Origin: Mixophyes australis
Taxonomy: Eukaryota > Chordata > Amphibia > Anura > Limnodynastidae
Direction: 5' to 3'
Length of the DNA stretch: 64,000 nt
NCBI GenBank assembly: GCA_036250195.1
Contig: JAVHZZ010000003.1
Coordinates: forward strand, 52,834,521-52,898,520
Shown in pieces: positions 1 through 10,861 of this stretch (its first letter is position 1; every line of letters begins with the position of its first letter). Below the pieces are notes generated by a model. It was not told the origin of the DNA. It ran no database searches and saw only the letters and a program-made list of their open reading frames with translations. The translations under genes were made by a program, and so were the position numbers.

Positions 1-539
1 GCAAATTTTGTTGTAATTAAAAAAAAATTTAATTAGTTTTTTGTATTTTTGCTTTTATTAACTTTTTTTTAATTTTTTAAACACTTGGGAATATTGGGGA
101 AATAACTATGCCCTTAGAAGCACAGAGCACGGGACACAGGACCACTGGACTGAACAGGACACAGCACACAGGACCCAGCAGCACCACTGAACTCAAAATT
201 GACAGAGCACAGCACACAGCATCACTGGACTGATACTGCAGAACACAGCACAGCACAGCACAGCACAGAACTAAACAGCACAGCACGAGATCTACCAGAA
301 CAGAGGACCACCTAACACACCCTCCCTCTACCCTGATCAATGCCCGAGTGAAGATGGCGGCGACTAGCGGGGAATTTATAGGATCCGAGTATCGCAAGAT
401 CCGACAGCGGGATTATGACTCAGAGCCTCGGTTTCAAGTTTTCATTTGGTGCCAATACCCGGATCTGTCTCGGATCCGACTCGGATCGGTAAGGTTCGGG
501 TGGGCTCGGATTCACAAAATCTGAGTGCGCTCATCTCTA
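1..539 (+). mobile_element. 3' part of a nonautonomous hAT-like element (left end outside window)
   Basis: The stretch runs from AT-rich sequence, through a segment rich in 'CACAG' and 'CACCACTGGACT' motifs, into a GC-rich tail with self-complementary 'GGATCCGA' and 'TCGGATC' words. It ends in 'CGCTCATCTCTA'. The same order of motifs, including 'AAGATGGCGGC', 'GAGATCCGAC', 'TTCGGGTGGGCTCGGAT' and a 'CATC(T/C)(C/T)TA' end, recurs at 9420-10039. The tail of the complete elements at 29887-34035 and 46420-49114 is similar. Those complete copies have 8-bp target duplications, which points to the hAT superfamily. The left end is off the window, so no duplication can be checked here. No transposase is visible. 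Confidence 0.6.
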
Positions 540-857
540 TTTTAGAGCAAATGAAACTCGCACAGCAGGGCATGTCAAGGACTCCAGCAGCACAGGACCA
601 GACAGCATTCCCCTCCTTCCAAGGTGACTACCAGATGCCCCAGGTTTGACCATTATCTTTTGTCTTGTTTTGTCCGTGTGTTGCTCCATAGTTGTGAGTC
701 TCCCTGACTCTAGCTCAGTCACAACCAATAACAACTATACACTACTGGGATCAATTCCAGAGGGCACCCGAGTACCAGTGAACAGCGTGGTTCCAGAAAA
801 GGCAGCTACTAATGGTGAAAAACATCCCACAACATAGGATTTGTATAGGGGTTATTA
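540..857. other. No recognised feature
   Basis: Two short overlapping open frames of 63 to 67 codons occur on the plus strand. They show no motif, no domain resemblance and no repeat structure that I recognise. The stretch lies between a transposon end and a decayed gypsy fragment, so it may be part of either, but nothing decides this. Confidence 0.5.
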
Positions 858-1443
858 GTTACTGATTGTGTGGTTTATAACAGTAGAACTTGAACAAGGG
901 TAGATGAGTCTTATGTATAGCTTGAAGTGTCTCAGTAATGGCTGGCAGAGAGCCTCCAGCCCAGTAAGAAGGGTAAGACTGTGGATATAAACCATAATAT
1001 GGTGTCTGGTTGGTATATTGTAAACGAACATTGCTATTGGGAGTAACTGAGACCAGTTATTTGGCTGAAAATTAATATATGTTCTGAAATATTGCACCAA
1101 GGTCTGGATAACTTGTTTGGTTTGTTGTTTGGACTTGACTGAGAGGCAGTGGATAAATATTTGCTTATTTGGAGAAATTCACAAAAGGCGTTCAGAAAAC
1201 GTGCAGTAAACTGAGAACCTTGGTCAGATATGATTCCCTCTGAACACCCAAGGTAGATTTCTCGGATAAAGACTCTTTAGACTCTAGAGGAACAAAATAA
1301 CTCTGTCACAATCACTAGTATGATATTATATCTCCTGGCTATTGTAGCACTATCTCTGGAGCATGAAAGTAGCAAGTGTCCATATATGCCATTGTGTGGC
1401 TCCTAGTGGGATGAAGAGCAACCCCTTTAAAAAGACACAATTA
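858..1443 (-). pseudogene. Decayed Ty3/gypsy-type retrotransposon integrase
   Basis: Read on the minus strand in several frames, the region resembles the core and C-terminal side of a Ty3/gypsy (Metaviridae) integrase, the enzyme that inserts element cDNA into host DNA. A piece reading 'GIISDQGSQFTARFLNAF' near 1190-1245 matches the region of the second catalytic aspartate. Downstream, 'YFRTYINFQPNNWSQLLPIA' near 1035-1095 matches the conserved stretch after the catalytic glutamate. The frame shifts between these blocks. At the expected glutamate position the codon reads lysine (codon at 1116-1118 on the minus strand). The copy is therefore truncated, frameshifted and catalytically dead. No LTRs were found next to it. 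The family call is firm, the exact limits are approximate. Confidence 0.75.
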
Positions 1444-1683
1444 TTTTGAGTGGGGTTACACTTTATGCAGGCCTCAAATTGATCATCTAGCATTGATCAC
1501 TATGATGATATATTTTATTTGTTTTGCTTTTTATTGCAGCTACTGTGTTGTTTATTCAATGTCCCCGCACTATGCACCAATGGCTGAAATGGAGGTGCCG
1601 TAGCTGGCAGCTTCTCCCCTGTGAAGCTACTGGCAGGTGCTGTTACTCCATCTTGGAAATGGGTTGGGAGTGTAGCATGTGGC
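1444..1683. other. No recognised feature
   Basis: Spacer between the gypsy fragment and a LINE fragment. The first part may continue the gypsy relic, but I see no conserved motif there. Confidence 0.4.
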
Positions 1684-2325
1684 TATGATGTCCTCACCCC
1701 ATCCACCTGCCCTCTTGACCCCATCCCTTCTCACCTCCTCTGCTACTTCTCTCTTAAGTGAGACTTGCTCCCACCGTGCCTATCTCCTCAACCTATTCCT
1801 CTCCTCCTTCAAACATGCCCTCGTCGTCCTCATGCTCAAAAAATCCTCCCTTGACTCGGCCTCTCTCTCCAAATATCTCCCCCATACTCTTTGCCTCCAA
1901 AATTCTCAACCTGGTTGTTATAATGTTTCACCACCTTTCTCTCGTCTCACTCGATCCTTGACCTACTTCAATCTGGATTTTACTCTCTCTAATTCACTCC
2001 TCACTTCTCAACCTTTCTGCTGCCTCAGTCCTGTTGATCACCCCCTCCTTTTACAAACAGTCCAATGTCTAGGCCTCCATGACAATGTCCTCTCCTGGTT
2101 TCCCTCTTACCTCACCCACCGTTCTTTTTCAGTCTCCACACCTGACTCACCTACCCAACTCCTTCCCTTACCTGTCAACGTTCTCCAAGGATTCGTTCTT
2201 GGGCCAATGCTCTCTCCCTTTACATCTCCTCCCTTCATGATCTTATCTGCTCCTTTGGCCTCCACCACAACTTGTACACTGATGATACCTAAATCTATCC
2301 ATCCTCCTCTGATCTCTCCCCCTGG
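1684..2325 (+). pseudogene. L2-clade LINE reverse transcriptase fragment
   Basis: The translation resembles a non-LTR retrotransposon reverse transcriptase of the L2/CR1 group. In order it shows 'FKHALV...LKKSSLD' (fingers), a degenerate 'LLTLLD'-like block, 'VDHPLLLQTVQCLGLHDNVLSWFPSYL', and 'VLQGFVLGPMLSP' where active copies have a V-P-Q-G-S-V-L-G-P-L type motif. The catalytic Y-x-D-D box survives as Y-T-D-D near 2274-2286, but in a different frame from the upstream part. There is therefore at least one frameshift. Both the endonuclease and the C-terminus are missing. It is a dead 5'- and 3'-truncated copy. Confidence 0.8.
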
Positions 2326-2329
2326 CTAA

Positions 2330-2758
2330 GTAGTCACCAGCACTGTAAATAGTGCGGCACAAAACAAGGGCACAAAAGCTGAAAAGCGTATCTGCACTAG
2401 ATTAATTGCTTCATGTTTTTAATTAGCATGATTATGATTTATATTACATTTATAATACAGGGGCTGTGCAGGCAGTTGCAGCATGCTGAGCTGCACTGAC
2501 TGCCCGACCTCAGCTCAGAGTGACTCAGAGTACACAATGATCAATAGTAAGCCTCAGCGAAGAGAATGGACGGGATCTGTGGTGGAGGTTGGAAGGTAAT
2601 TGGAAACAAACACAGCAATAAAACAATACTGGGTAATACAGACAAAGAGGTAAGAGGGTCCTGCCCACAAGCTTACCATATGTGGGACAATGGGAGTTTG
2701 ATACATGAGGTTAATTACTACATATTGCATATTGGTCCAGCCAGATTGTAAAGATAAA
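2330..2758. other. No gene; faint L2-tail-like piece
   Basis: No open frame with recognisable content. A short piece near 2645-2690 has the wording 'GTCCTGCCCACAAGCTTACC', which resembles the 'gagcttacaatctaa' segment of the L2-type tails annotated elsewhere in the window. It is too short to be confident. Confidence 0.4.
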
Positions 2759-3077
2759 GAGCCTGAGTCATTAAGGAGAGCAAGGCAAAAGAAGGAGTAA
2801 ATTTGACCCTGGACAAACCATGTTAAAATACAAGGGATGCAAATTAGTTTATTATTTTGCACATAAGTTAAATACTGGCTGCTTTTTCATGTAGCACACA
2901 AAAACTTGATAACTTTTTTTTACACTGAAATGTAAAGTTGATCTAGGACATGCCCTACCCCAATTATAAATCTGCCATCACATTTTAAATTTAACTCCCT
3001 GTCCAATGCAACATGGTTTTGCCTACATGCAAAGTTACTCCGTTTGCATCCTTAGCTCTCCTTAATGACTCAGGCCC
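2759..3077. mobile_element. Inverted-repeat MITE, 'GGGCCTGAxTCATTAAGGA' family, copy 1
   Basis: The left end 'GAGCCTGAGTCATTAAGGAG' is matched by the reverse complement of the right end 'CTCCTTAATGACTCAGGCCC'. The element is 319 bp and has no coding capacity. AAA lies outside each end (2756-2758 and 3078-3080). The copy at 41251-41583 has the same termini and also AAA on both sides. A 3-bp flank may be the target duplication. The two copies also share interior words such as 'TTTTGCACATAAGTTAAATA'. The superfamily is undetermined. Confidence 0.7.
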
Positions 3078-3149
3078 AAAGACTGCTTAGTGGGCCACAT
3101 GATCCAGTCTCACAACAAAATTGGTCAGGGGGTCAGAGAACTGTTATTT

Positions 3150-3590
3150 TATGTGAACTATGTAAAGGGTGGCAATTGGGTAACCTAGGGAGGTTAAGAG
3201 GGTGGTTGAGGAATTTTATGAGCTAGCCTGAAGAGGTGGGTTTTCAGAGAACTCTTAAAGGTTCGAAGACTAGAGGAAAGTCTTATTGTGCGAGGGAGGG
3301 AATTTCACAAAGTGGGTGCAGCCCAAAAAAAAAGTCCTATATTGGGAATAGGAGCATGTAATGAGTGTGGATAAGAGATGTAGATATTGTGCAGAACGGA
3401 AGTGTCGAGCTGGTAGATATTTTGAGACAAGTGAAGTGATATATGTTGGTGCAGCTTTATTGATGACCTTGTATGTTAGTGGAAGTATTTTATTTTGGAT
3501 TTGGTGAAAAACAGGCAACCAATGTAGAGACTGACAGAGTAGATCCACAGTGGACGATTTGCAAGGAAAATCAATGTAGCAGCTGAGTAT
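3150..3590 (-). pseudogene. L2/CR1-type LINE reverse transcriptase C-terminus
   Basis: On the minus strand, 3548-3270 encodes 'SLHWLPVFHQIQNKILPLTY' followed by a stretch with K-A-A-P-T-Y-I and a later 'ARHFRSAQ'. This is the C-terminal thumb region of L2/CR1 LINE reverse transcriptases, whose general pattern is LHWLPV..RI..KI..LTYK...APxYL. It is about 92 codons long, lacks the catalytic core, and runs into non-coding sequence at lower coordinates that probably represents the end of the ORF and 3' region. It is a truncated relic and lies in the opposite orientation to the LINE piece at 1684-2325. Confidence 0.7.
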
Positions 3591-3945
3591 TATTATCTTT
3601 TATTTATAAGGCGCCACAAAGTGTCCACAGCATTGTACATAGGGAGGTGAACAGAGTTCACATTTACAAAAGGAAACAATACAGAATACATACCTATGAA
3701 ATCAACATAAATGCTACGAGTTAATAGAGTACATAACATATGCAAAAAAGTATGAGAAAATTACACATACCTGGGCACAGATAGGAATAAAAAATGCATG
3801 GGTGCAATTAACACAAAAAAAATTACATGACATAATAGAAGAAATTCAACAAATGGCATGAAAGGTACAAGCGAGGAAGAAGGAGAGTGGGCTGACATGG
3901 GGGTAGAGGACCCTTACCCTGAGAGCTTACATTCTAATGGCACAT
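3583..3945 (-). repeat. L2-type LINE or SINE 3' tail
   Basis: On the plus strand it begins with 'TATTATTATCTTTTATTTAT', then 'AAGGCGCC', and it ends with 'GAGCTTACATTCTAA'. Read on the minus strand this is the standard order of the L2-type 3' tail: a 'TGTAAGCTC' word, a GCGC word, 'ATAAATAAAA', then a short tandem tail. Related tails are at 7660-7765, 39988-40145 and 42534-42690. No coding sequence remains. Confidence 0.55.
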
Positions 3946-6090
3946 TAGGCATAGTGAAATCCCCTATGGTTCAGGGTTCTGTAAGATGATGAGTACTGGA
4001 TGGTGCAAGGACATAGATGGTACAGAGCCAAGATGTTGTTCAGTAGAGGTGGTACAGAGGCTTAGATGGTGATAGTAGGGCCTAGATGCTGCTGGGGCCA
4101 AGAAAGTGCAGGGTTGTAGAAGTTTAGATGGTGCGGAGGCCTGAAGTACACAGGCAGGGAGCTGAAGCAAGAGCCTAGAGTAGGTCACAGGTCCGGCTGA
4201 GACCGATCAGCTTCAGATGATGTAGACAGCAGCTGGGATCAAAACTTGTACTGACTTAAGGATATATAAGCTTGACTGCCATTGTCCGGCCTGCAGGTCT
4301 CCTTCACCAGCGATGGATGGCAGTTCCCTGCAGCAATGTGAGCACGGGGCCACAAAGAGGAACTCGGCTGTCTCCCTGAGAGGCGTAACCCTCTGAGACG
4401 CAGGAGGTGGTGGAGAGGTTCAGTGATGTCCCAGCAGTGATCTGTCTGGTGGGGCCCTGAAATATGGGCATTTAAGTGCTTTAAATGCATCTGGAGCTGG
4501 ATCTCATCTTGGACACGTCTCTGTATGGGGCCCATCTTGGTATAAAATGTCTAGTTTGGGCTCTGGTAGTCAGGATGGTTTAAAGCCATCCCTGCCCATT
4601 ATACATTGTGTGGCTCTACTGCACTCAAAGTCAGAGAGAAGAGGATCAAAGAGAGGAAATTCCTCTGGTCAAGAGGGCAGCATGTGACTATATAGTGGGC
4701 CTCAGGCAGCCACGGGGAAGGGTTACCACGTGCCTCAGTTTTCTCAGGACATGTTACATGTTTTTTACCATGCGTGTTTCTCTAAACTTCCAACTCCTGA
4801 AGAAGAAACATTTACAGCATGAGAGGTACACAATTTATTTGTATCATAATTTTACTTTATTTATTTATAATCAATGGGTTAATCAATAACATAACAGCTC
4901 AATCAAATGGGATTTCCAAAATCAACTTCAGTTTCTCTACGTAGACCCGATACAACAGCTCTGCTTGATAGCCACCAATGTTCTATAATTGGGAAGGGAA
5001 GTTATTCAGTAAAATGTGTTTTTAAGGTGGGAAACCCCCATTACAGACTTGTACTCAGTGTTTTGATATCAGTGGTGTTGCCCTGCAGTCATACAAATTT
5101 GTTTTATTTTCGTATTATTCTATTTTTGGTCTGTACTGCATGCACCGAGTACAGATAAAAAAAACCTCCTAGTGATAAATAGATCACTATATTGAGGGCT
5201 GCCAAGACTGCTGCATACCAGGGGGATGTACATACCCAAAAGCCCTAAACCTCTTGACCCTACAGGCTAACAGTATTATCTCCAAAGTAATTCAGTTAGC
5301 ACTTAAAAAGCTATTTTGTCACAGCTGAGTTCTCATTTAGTATCTCAGTCCTAAGGTCATTTTGCTTTCTACTGTGGCGACTGTGCTTATGTGTTTAGCT
5401 AAATAATATAAAAAAAAAGTCAAATAAATCTGCTTCATGGCCTCAGGGGTCTGCAGTAACTTATAATGTGTTGTCTGTCCACCCCGCCCTCCCTCCTTAG
5501 AAATAAAAGGGGCTGTATCAGCCAGCCATGGTGTTCACGGTGCTTCAGACCACTGACGTTTATGCTAATGCGATATTACTGTCACTTCGAGATCTGCCTG
5601 CAAAGTGTTCCGTTTTGTTCCATACCAGAGCGAAACATCTGTCTGTGCCTGATTTATGTTGATTGCTGCACAAGAAATTCTGTTAGGTTTTACACCGTTT
5701 TTCTAACTACCTATCTTAACTGTCAAAAGAAAACTTATCATAATGAATTAGGTGTATGGAAGAATCTGAATATTCTTGTGTTACCATTCCTCAGGTGATA
5801 AGGTGCAGTGTGATTTTCAGTCGAGAAAAAAAAAATTAGAAGAGACTCGTGCTTGAATAAAAGAAACAGAAAATTATAGAAACAGTATGTGGTTACAAAG
5901 ACATAAACTTTTTAGAATTTGCCTTGAAACAAGTATTATTATTATTATATTTTAAAGCACACCGCTGTTTCTTTACTGATAATGGCATAGGCTCTTGTTT
6001 TTAGGTTGCTATTAGGTATTACAGAGTCGGTGCTGGCATTTCAAGTGCCCCCTTGCCAGAGTTTGCATGTGCACAGTGAAGGCCCTTGGG
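3946..6090. other. No recognised gene or element
   Basis: From about 3980 to 4150 there is loose repetition of 'TAGATGGTGC' and 'GGTACAGAGG' words, too diverged to define a unit. Between 4560 and 6090 I see only short unsupported open frames and a short (ATT)n run near 5936-5950. Nothing resembles a conserved protein, RNA gene or transposon end. Confidence 0.5.
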
Positions 6091-6095
6091 GGCTG

Positions 6096-6690
6096 CTCCC
6101 CAATAGCCCGGCGCCTATTCTGATCCCTACTCTGTTCAGAGTGGGGACTCGGATGCTAAGGGGGCAGGTGCTCCCTCATCGCCCGGCTCCTATTCCTATC
6201 CCTACTCTGTTCAGAGTGGGGACTCGGATGCTAAGGGGGCAGGTGCTTCCTCATAGCCCGGCGCCTATTCTGATCCCTACTCTGTTTAGAGTAGGAACTG
6301 GGATGCTAAGGGGGCAGGTGCTACCTCATCGCCCGGCTCCTATTCCTATCCCTACTCTGTTTAGAGTGGAGATTCGGATGCCAAGGGTGCAGGTGCTCCC
6401 TCATAGCCCGGTGCCTATTTCGATCCCTACTCTGTTCAGAGTGGGGACTCGGATGCTAAGGGGGCAGGTGCTTCCCTATAGCCCGGCACCTGTTCTGATC
6501 CCTACTCTGCTGAGAGTAGGGACTCAGATGCTAAGGGGAGGCAGGCGCCCCCCCAAAGCCCGGCGCCTATTCCGATCCCTACTTTGTTCAGTCGGGACTT
6601 AGATACTAAGGGGGCTGGTGCTCCCCCATAGCCCGTCGCCTAATCCTATCCCTATTCTGTTCAGAGTCGGTACTCGGCAGCTAAGGGGGC
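6096..6690 (+). repeat. 75-bp minisatellite, about 8 copies
   Basis: The word 'TACTCTGTTCAGAG' or a close variant recurs at 6128, 6203, 6278, 6353, 6428 and 6503, a strict 75-bp period, with more diverged copies to about 6690. Each unit contains the small dyad CTCTG-TT-CAGAG and the word 'GATGCTAAGGGGGCAGGTGC'. Because 75 is a multiple of three, a 198-codon frame with a 25-residue repeat (core 'IPTLFRVGTRMLRGQ') stays open at 6006-6602. I treat it as an artefact: it has no upstream gene context and the other frames are equally repetitive. Confidence 0.9.
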
Positions 6691-7659
6691 AGATGTCCAC
6701 ACCACAAAAAAAATTTGGCTGGTATTGGCATGCTGACAGGGCGCGTTTTGCCGTCCCTGAGATACTAAGTAGCAGAGGGGTAGAAGTGCTTTGGAAATAG
6801 TCACCAACCTTCCACCCTACAACACCTCACTTTCCAAACCACCAGCCCTACCACCAGCCTCTGAGGACATGCTTCCCCTACCACTAGCACTCTCTGCCCC
6901 TTTGTGAGTCAGAGGACTGAGACATTAAGATGGTAAAGTCTGAGAAGAAAGGGCAAGAAGGAGCTAGGAAATACTAGGGTGCCAAAAACATGGAGCTTAA
7001 TCTCATTAAAGGTGTCCAGCACCACCGTGGCATATATAGAAGTGTGTCCAAAAGGACAATTCCTTAATAAGTAAAATAAACATAAAATATACATAAATAT
7101 GTAATGAACAGTGAATCACAGCAAATATAGGTAATAAGAAACATTTACAACTCACCAAAAGTAAAAACCCCTGGTCCTTACTTTTACAGACAATTAGATT
7201 TATCAAATGCTAGGACTCGGAGTAGAAGAAATGATTGTTAATTATGCGGCCTCTTTATAACAATTACATTATATTGGTGATAAGTGTCATTTTTTTTGGG
7301 CCAAAAGCAAAAACATGAGGAAGTGTGTGCCGACAAGATCTGGTGAGACTTAGTGCTCCAGGGGTAAACCACTGGTGATAACCACCTTACTATAGAGAAA
7401 ACACAAGGCCACCGAAAACACCAATACGGATTGTCAGCTGTTGATACACAAACTCATACAAACTAATATGTACAATCACAGAATATACATACTTTAAAGT
7501 TGGTTCTTGAAACTATATTTTCTGGTGGAAAATCCATGCCTCAGTCCATCTCTGTTTAAAACGTGGTGGTATTGCTCTTTCAGGTGGCATTCATGCATTA
7601 TTGTGTGAGATAGAAACACTCAAGATAGAATTCATCCACATCAAACACAATGAATTACA
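6691..7659. other. No recognised feature
   Basis: Unique-looking AT-moderate sequence with only short unsupported open frames. No transposon ends or RNA genes were seen. Confidence 0.5.
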
Positions 7660-7765
7660 TGATTATCACTGTGCTTTATTTATATAGCAGTGATGTACAA
7701 TCTAAGGCTATCACCAGCAAATCAGCCCTTGCTCCACTGGAGCTTACAATCTAATTTCCTTACCA
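7660..7765 (-). repeat. L2-type 3' tail fragment
   Basis: Contains 'GCTTTATTTATATAGCAGTG' and ends with 'GGAGCTTACAATCTAATTT'. This is the minus-strand order of the L2-type tail also seen at 42534-42690 and 3583-3945. It is short and diverged. Confidence 0.55.
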
Positions 7766-8158
7766 CAAACACACACCACATGATTGATTTAAAGGGGACA
7801 TTGACTTGCTTTATGGGGTTTACAATGGAGAGACCACTTTAGAGGAAGGCAGTAATGAGATTTAAGGCCATATATTCTACTGTCAGTTTGAATACAGAAC
7901 AAGTAATACTGGTACCAAGCTCATTAACTATATAATAAAACAACATAATCTTGTCGTCACTGCATCAGTCATATATACTCTGTACTATAGTCTGTATACA
8001 TGACTTTAAATCATGCTTCCAAATAATGGAGCATAGAAAGGAAGGACATTAAATGTGTTTCTATCTTAGCCTTCTACTGCCCTAGGAAGACGATGGATTT
8101 CTTGTTTCAAAGAAGAGAACCTTAAAGCTCTAAGTAACCTTAAACAGCTACCAGATCT
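7766..8158. other. No recognised feature
   Basis: Spacer before the hAT transposase relic. It may contain the 3' untranslated part of that element (downstream on the minus strand), but no terminal inverted repeat was found. Confidence 0.45.
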
Positions 8159-8495
8159 TTAAAAAATATTGCATTTTGATGTCAGAGCAATTTGGATACA
8201 GTCTTCAGCATCCAATCGATTTCTCTGCTTTGTTTTTATGTTCGTTAGAGTGGAAAATCCTTGTTCGCAAAGGTAGGTTGTTGCAAAAGGCAGCAACTTT
8301 TTGATTGCCTCCTCATGTGCAGTTTTGATGCCTTTGCAGCTGTTGACATCCAAAAATATAACAGATCTGCTTTGTTTTCAAATGTAATACGTGCTTCATT
8401 ATTGAATTGAAGCTCAAGAAGTGCCTCTGCCAACCCTTGAGGCTCTTCTGGTACAACAGCAATTTCCCATTTAAAGGGGTCTACAATCCAACCGA
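8159..8495 (-). pseudogene. hAT transposase C-terminal (dimerisation) fragment
   Basis: On the minus strand the 3' part encodes 'KKLLPFATTYLCEQGFSTLT' followed by 'NIKTKQRNRL'. This is the hallmark of the hAT C-terminal dimerisation domain (LLPFxTTYLCExxFSxL...K...R.RL) found in vertebrate hAT transposases and their domesticated ZBED relatives. The upstream part, in another frame, reads 'WIVDPFKWEIAVVPEEPQ' and then 'LLELQFNNEARITF', which fits the segment just before that domain. A frameshift near 8340 separates them. The BED finger and catalytic RNase-H-like core are absent. It is a dead remnant, not linked to the nonautonomous hAT elements elsewhere in the window by any shared terminus I can see. 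Confidence 0.8.
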
Positions 8496-9300
8496 CAGCA
8501 TGTGAATCGGCAGCATTACCCCCAGGAATTTCATTTTTACCTTATTTGGGGTAATTTACCCCTGTTCCCTGACCACTGCCTTAGGCAAACTCTCAGCCTA
8601 TGTACATACTTTTCTAACCTAATCCTAGTATTCTCTTTTTTTATACCATATATAGCATTGTTTGAAATCCTTTTGAAAAATTAAAATACATCACATCCAG
8701 TGCACTAAGGTGCAGTTTATAAAGTACCTCCTGATAGGAAACTGATCAGATTGGTTAGCCATTGACACTGTGTTTATCAGTTTATTTTTATAATATAGGT
8801 CCTCTGCACTCACCATGTACAGACTGGGGTGCAAGAGGGGGTTGCCCACATTGTATAGACAAGAAAACAGGGATACTCTGCACTCTCCAAACACATAATT
8901 AATGCTATATCAAGTACTGTTCTATATTAAAAACAGGGAATGTTAGTTCCACATATTGCAATATATGTTAAGCTGACCAACTCACGCCAAAGTCTTCCCA
9001 TTCTGGCCAGTCCTAACATGATCAAATGCTATGCTATTTTATCTGGGCTTAAGGCTTACCTGCACACAGCTTTTAAAGGCAAGTCTTTCCCTAGCACTAG
9101 CAGCCATGGGAGACCTGGGACTCACCTGACACAAGTTGGAATTAATTAATGTAAAGAATGGGGTGCAAGAGTCATGGGACTTATATTGTATAAACAAAAA
9201 CAGACATAGGTCCTCTGCACTCCCCATGTACAGACTGGGGTGCAAGAGGGGACGTAGTAATATAGATTGCAGTTCCTATTTTTTGGGATTGCAGGAATAT
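8496..9300. repeat. Spacer with a duplicated ~45-bp segment
   Basis: A segment reading 'GGTCCTCTGCACTC' followed by 'CATGTACAGACTGGGGTGC' occurs at about 8798-8840 and again, nearly identical, at about 9209-9250. Diverged 'GGGGTGCAAGAG' words also occur near 9159. No gene is evident. The pair may be pieces of one interspersed repeat or a local duplication. Confidence 0.55.
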
Positions 9301-9419
9301 ATTGCTCTAGAATATTTTTTATACTTTTTAAATTATTTTTTTATATATTTTTTTTAATTATTTTTTTATTATTTTTTTTTTTACATTTTTAGAAGATTTT
9401 ATTATAATTATAAAATTAC
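9301..9419. repeat. AT-rich low-complexity sequence
   Basis: Almost pure A and T with runs of T, similar to the AT-rich lead-in at 1-76 that precedes the related hAT-like element there. It probably belongs to the element that follows. Confidence 0.7.
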
Positions 9420-10039
9420 TATGGACTTAGCCCAAAAAAACTCAGGAGAAAAGCACCACTGGACTCAGCAGGACAGACACTGGCCAAAGCACCACTGGAA
9501 TCAGCAGGACAGAGCACTGGACAAAGGACCATTTGACTATAGTAAATTAGTATAATAACAGAGCACAGGATATTAACCTCCCTCGACAGTGATCACAGGG
9601 AGAATGAAGATGGCGGCCGCGAGCGGGGCATTTATGACATCCGAGTCTCGCGAGATCCGACGCGAGACTTGGATGTCATAGCCTCGTTTTGGATTCGTTT
9701 GGCGGCTGGAAGTACCCGAACAGTGCTCGGATCCCGTAGGATCTGCACTGTTCGGGTGGGCTCGGATTTCGGTTATCCGAGCCCGCTCATCCTTAATAAT
9801 AACAGAGCACAGGATATCAACCTCCCTAGACAGTGATCGCAGGGAGAATGAAGATGGCGGCCGCGAGCGGGGCATTTATGACATCCGAGTCTCGCGAGAT
9901 CCGACGCGAGACTTGGATGTCATAGCCTCGTTTTGGATTCGTTTGGCGGCCGGAAGTACCCGAACAGTGCTCGGATCCCGTCGGATCCGCGCTGTTCGGG
10001 TGGGCTCGGATTTCGGTAATCCGAGCCCGCTCATCCTTA
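9420..10039 (+). mobile_element. hAT-like element 3' end with a 244-bp tandem duplication of its tail
   Basis: Same family as 1-539: 'CACCACTGGACT' motifs, then 'AAGATGGCGGCCGCGAGCGG', then a GC-rich tail ending in 'CCCGCTCATCCTTA'. The tail is present twice in tandem. Block 9552-9795 and block 9796-10039 differ at only a few bases, for example 'GATATTAACC' versus 'GATATCAACC'. Each block has strong internal inverted repeats: 'GACATCCGAGTCTCGC' with 'GCGAGACTTGGATGTC', and 'ACCCGAACAGTGC' with 'GCACTGTTCGGGT' (one arm slightly diverged in block two). No coding sequence is present. Confidence 0.7.
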
Positions 10040-10042
10040 CAA

Positions 10043-10724
10043 ATAACCCTTCTATTTTCTAACCTAACTCCCTTAGTATAAGTGGGTGCATTACATCTAG
10101 TTCAGGTTATTTATGCTGTTATTGTGTAAGATGTATTTGTACTTGCTCCCAAGTTATACAAGTAATACCTAATGGTGTGCCTGAGTTATTATTACACAAC
10201 TTATTTCCTAAAATTTGCATTTCTTCTTTGTAAACAAACACTATTGGAAACAATATATTAAATAGGTCAGTTTTCTCTTTATCCCTTAACCAGTCTACCC
10301 AGTCTAGCTTTTAGTGGCCCAATACTATCAGTTTCATTTTTTGTTTCTTAAGTGGTTAAAAAAAGGGATTATACTTATTTACACTTTCTTTAGCAATCAG
10401 TTTTCGATTTATGTCTAAAGTAGTCTTATCTTCCTTTTACAAATACTATTAGTTCCATTGTAGTCACTTAATTGCACCTTCGTCTCCATGTTTTAATACT
10501 TTTAGCCCACGTCTCTTTCTTAATATTATTTGTTGATGTAAGTTACATGTCTGCAACAGTATATAATTAGTATATTTAAGTATAGTTGCATTTAGCCTCT
10601 GTGCTTCCCATGTGTAGAGATCATTTCAAAATAGACTGTAAATGACTGTAAATGAATGGTAATGTTATAAATAGTAATATAGGAGCAAAAAAACGCTTAC
10701 AATCATATAATTTTACCTATTTTT
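10043..10724. other. No recognised feature
   Basis: AT-rich sequence without open frames of interest. No repeat boundaries could be fixed. Confidence 0.5.
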
Positions 10725-10861
10725 CACAATTAAATTCAGATGCAATACCAAAACCTTTTAGGATTTTTGGGCAAAACTTGTAACAAAACCAAAACACGAA
10801 GATGATTTAGAACCAAAACCAACATTCAAAACCAAAACACCGGTTTTAGCGCACATCTCTA
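10725..10861. mobile_element. Terminal fragment of another 'CATCTCTA'-ended element
   Basis: The segment is rich in 'CCAAAACC' words and ends in 'GCGCACATCTCTA'. The reverse complement starts 'TAGAGATGTGCGC' and continues with 'GGTTTTGG' words, like the left end of the elements at 29887 and 46420. It is therefore probably a diverged member seen in the opposite orientation. No partner end or target duplication was found. Confidence 0.5.

Noticed and set aside
10616..10861. Complete small 'TAGAGAT...ATCTCTA' element
   Set aside because: A 'TAGAGATCATTTC' word at 10616 could pair with the end at 10861, but the sequence beyond 'AGAGAT' does not pair and the 8-bp flanks (CCCATGTG and CTAATATA) do not match.
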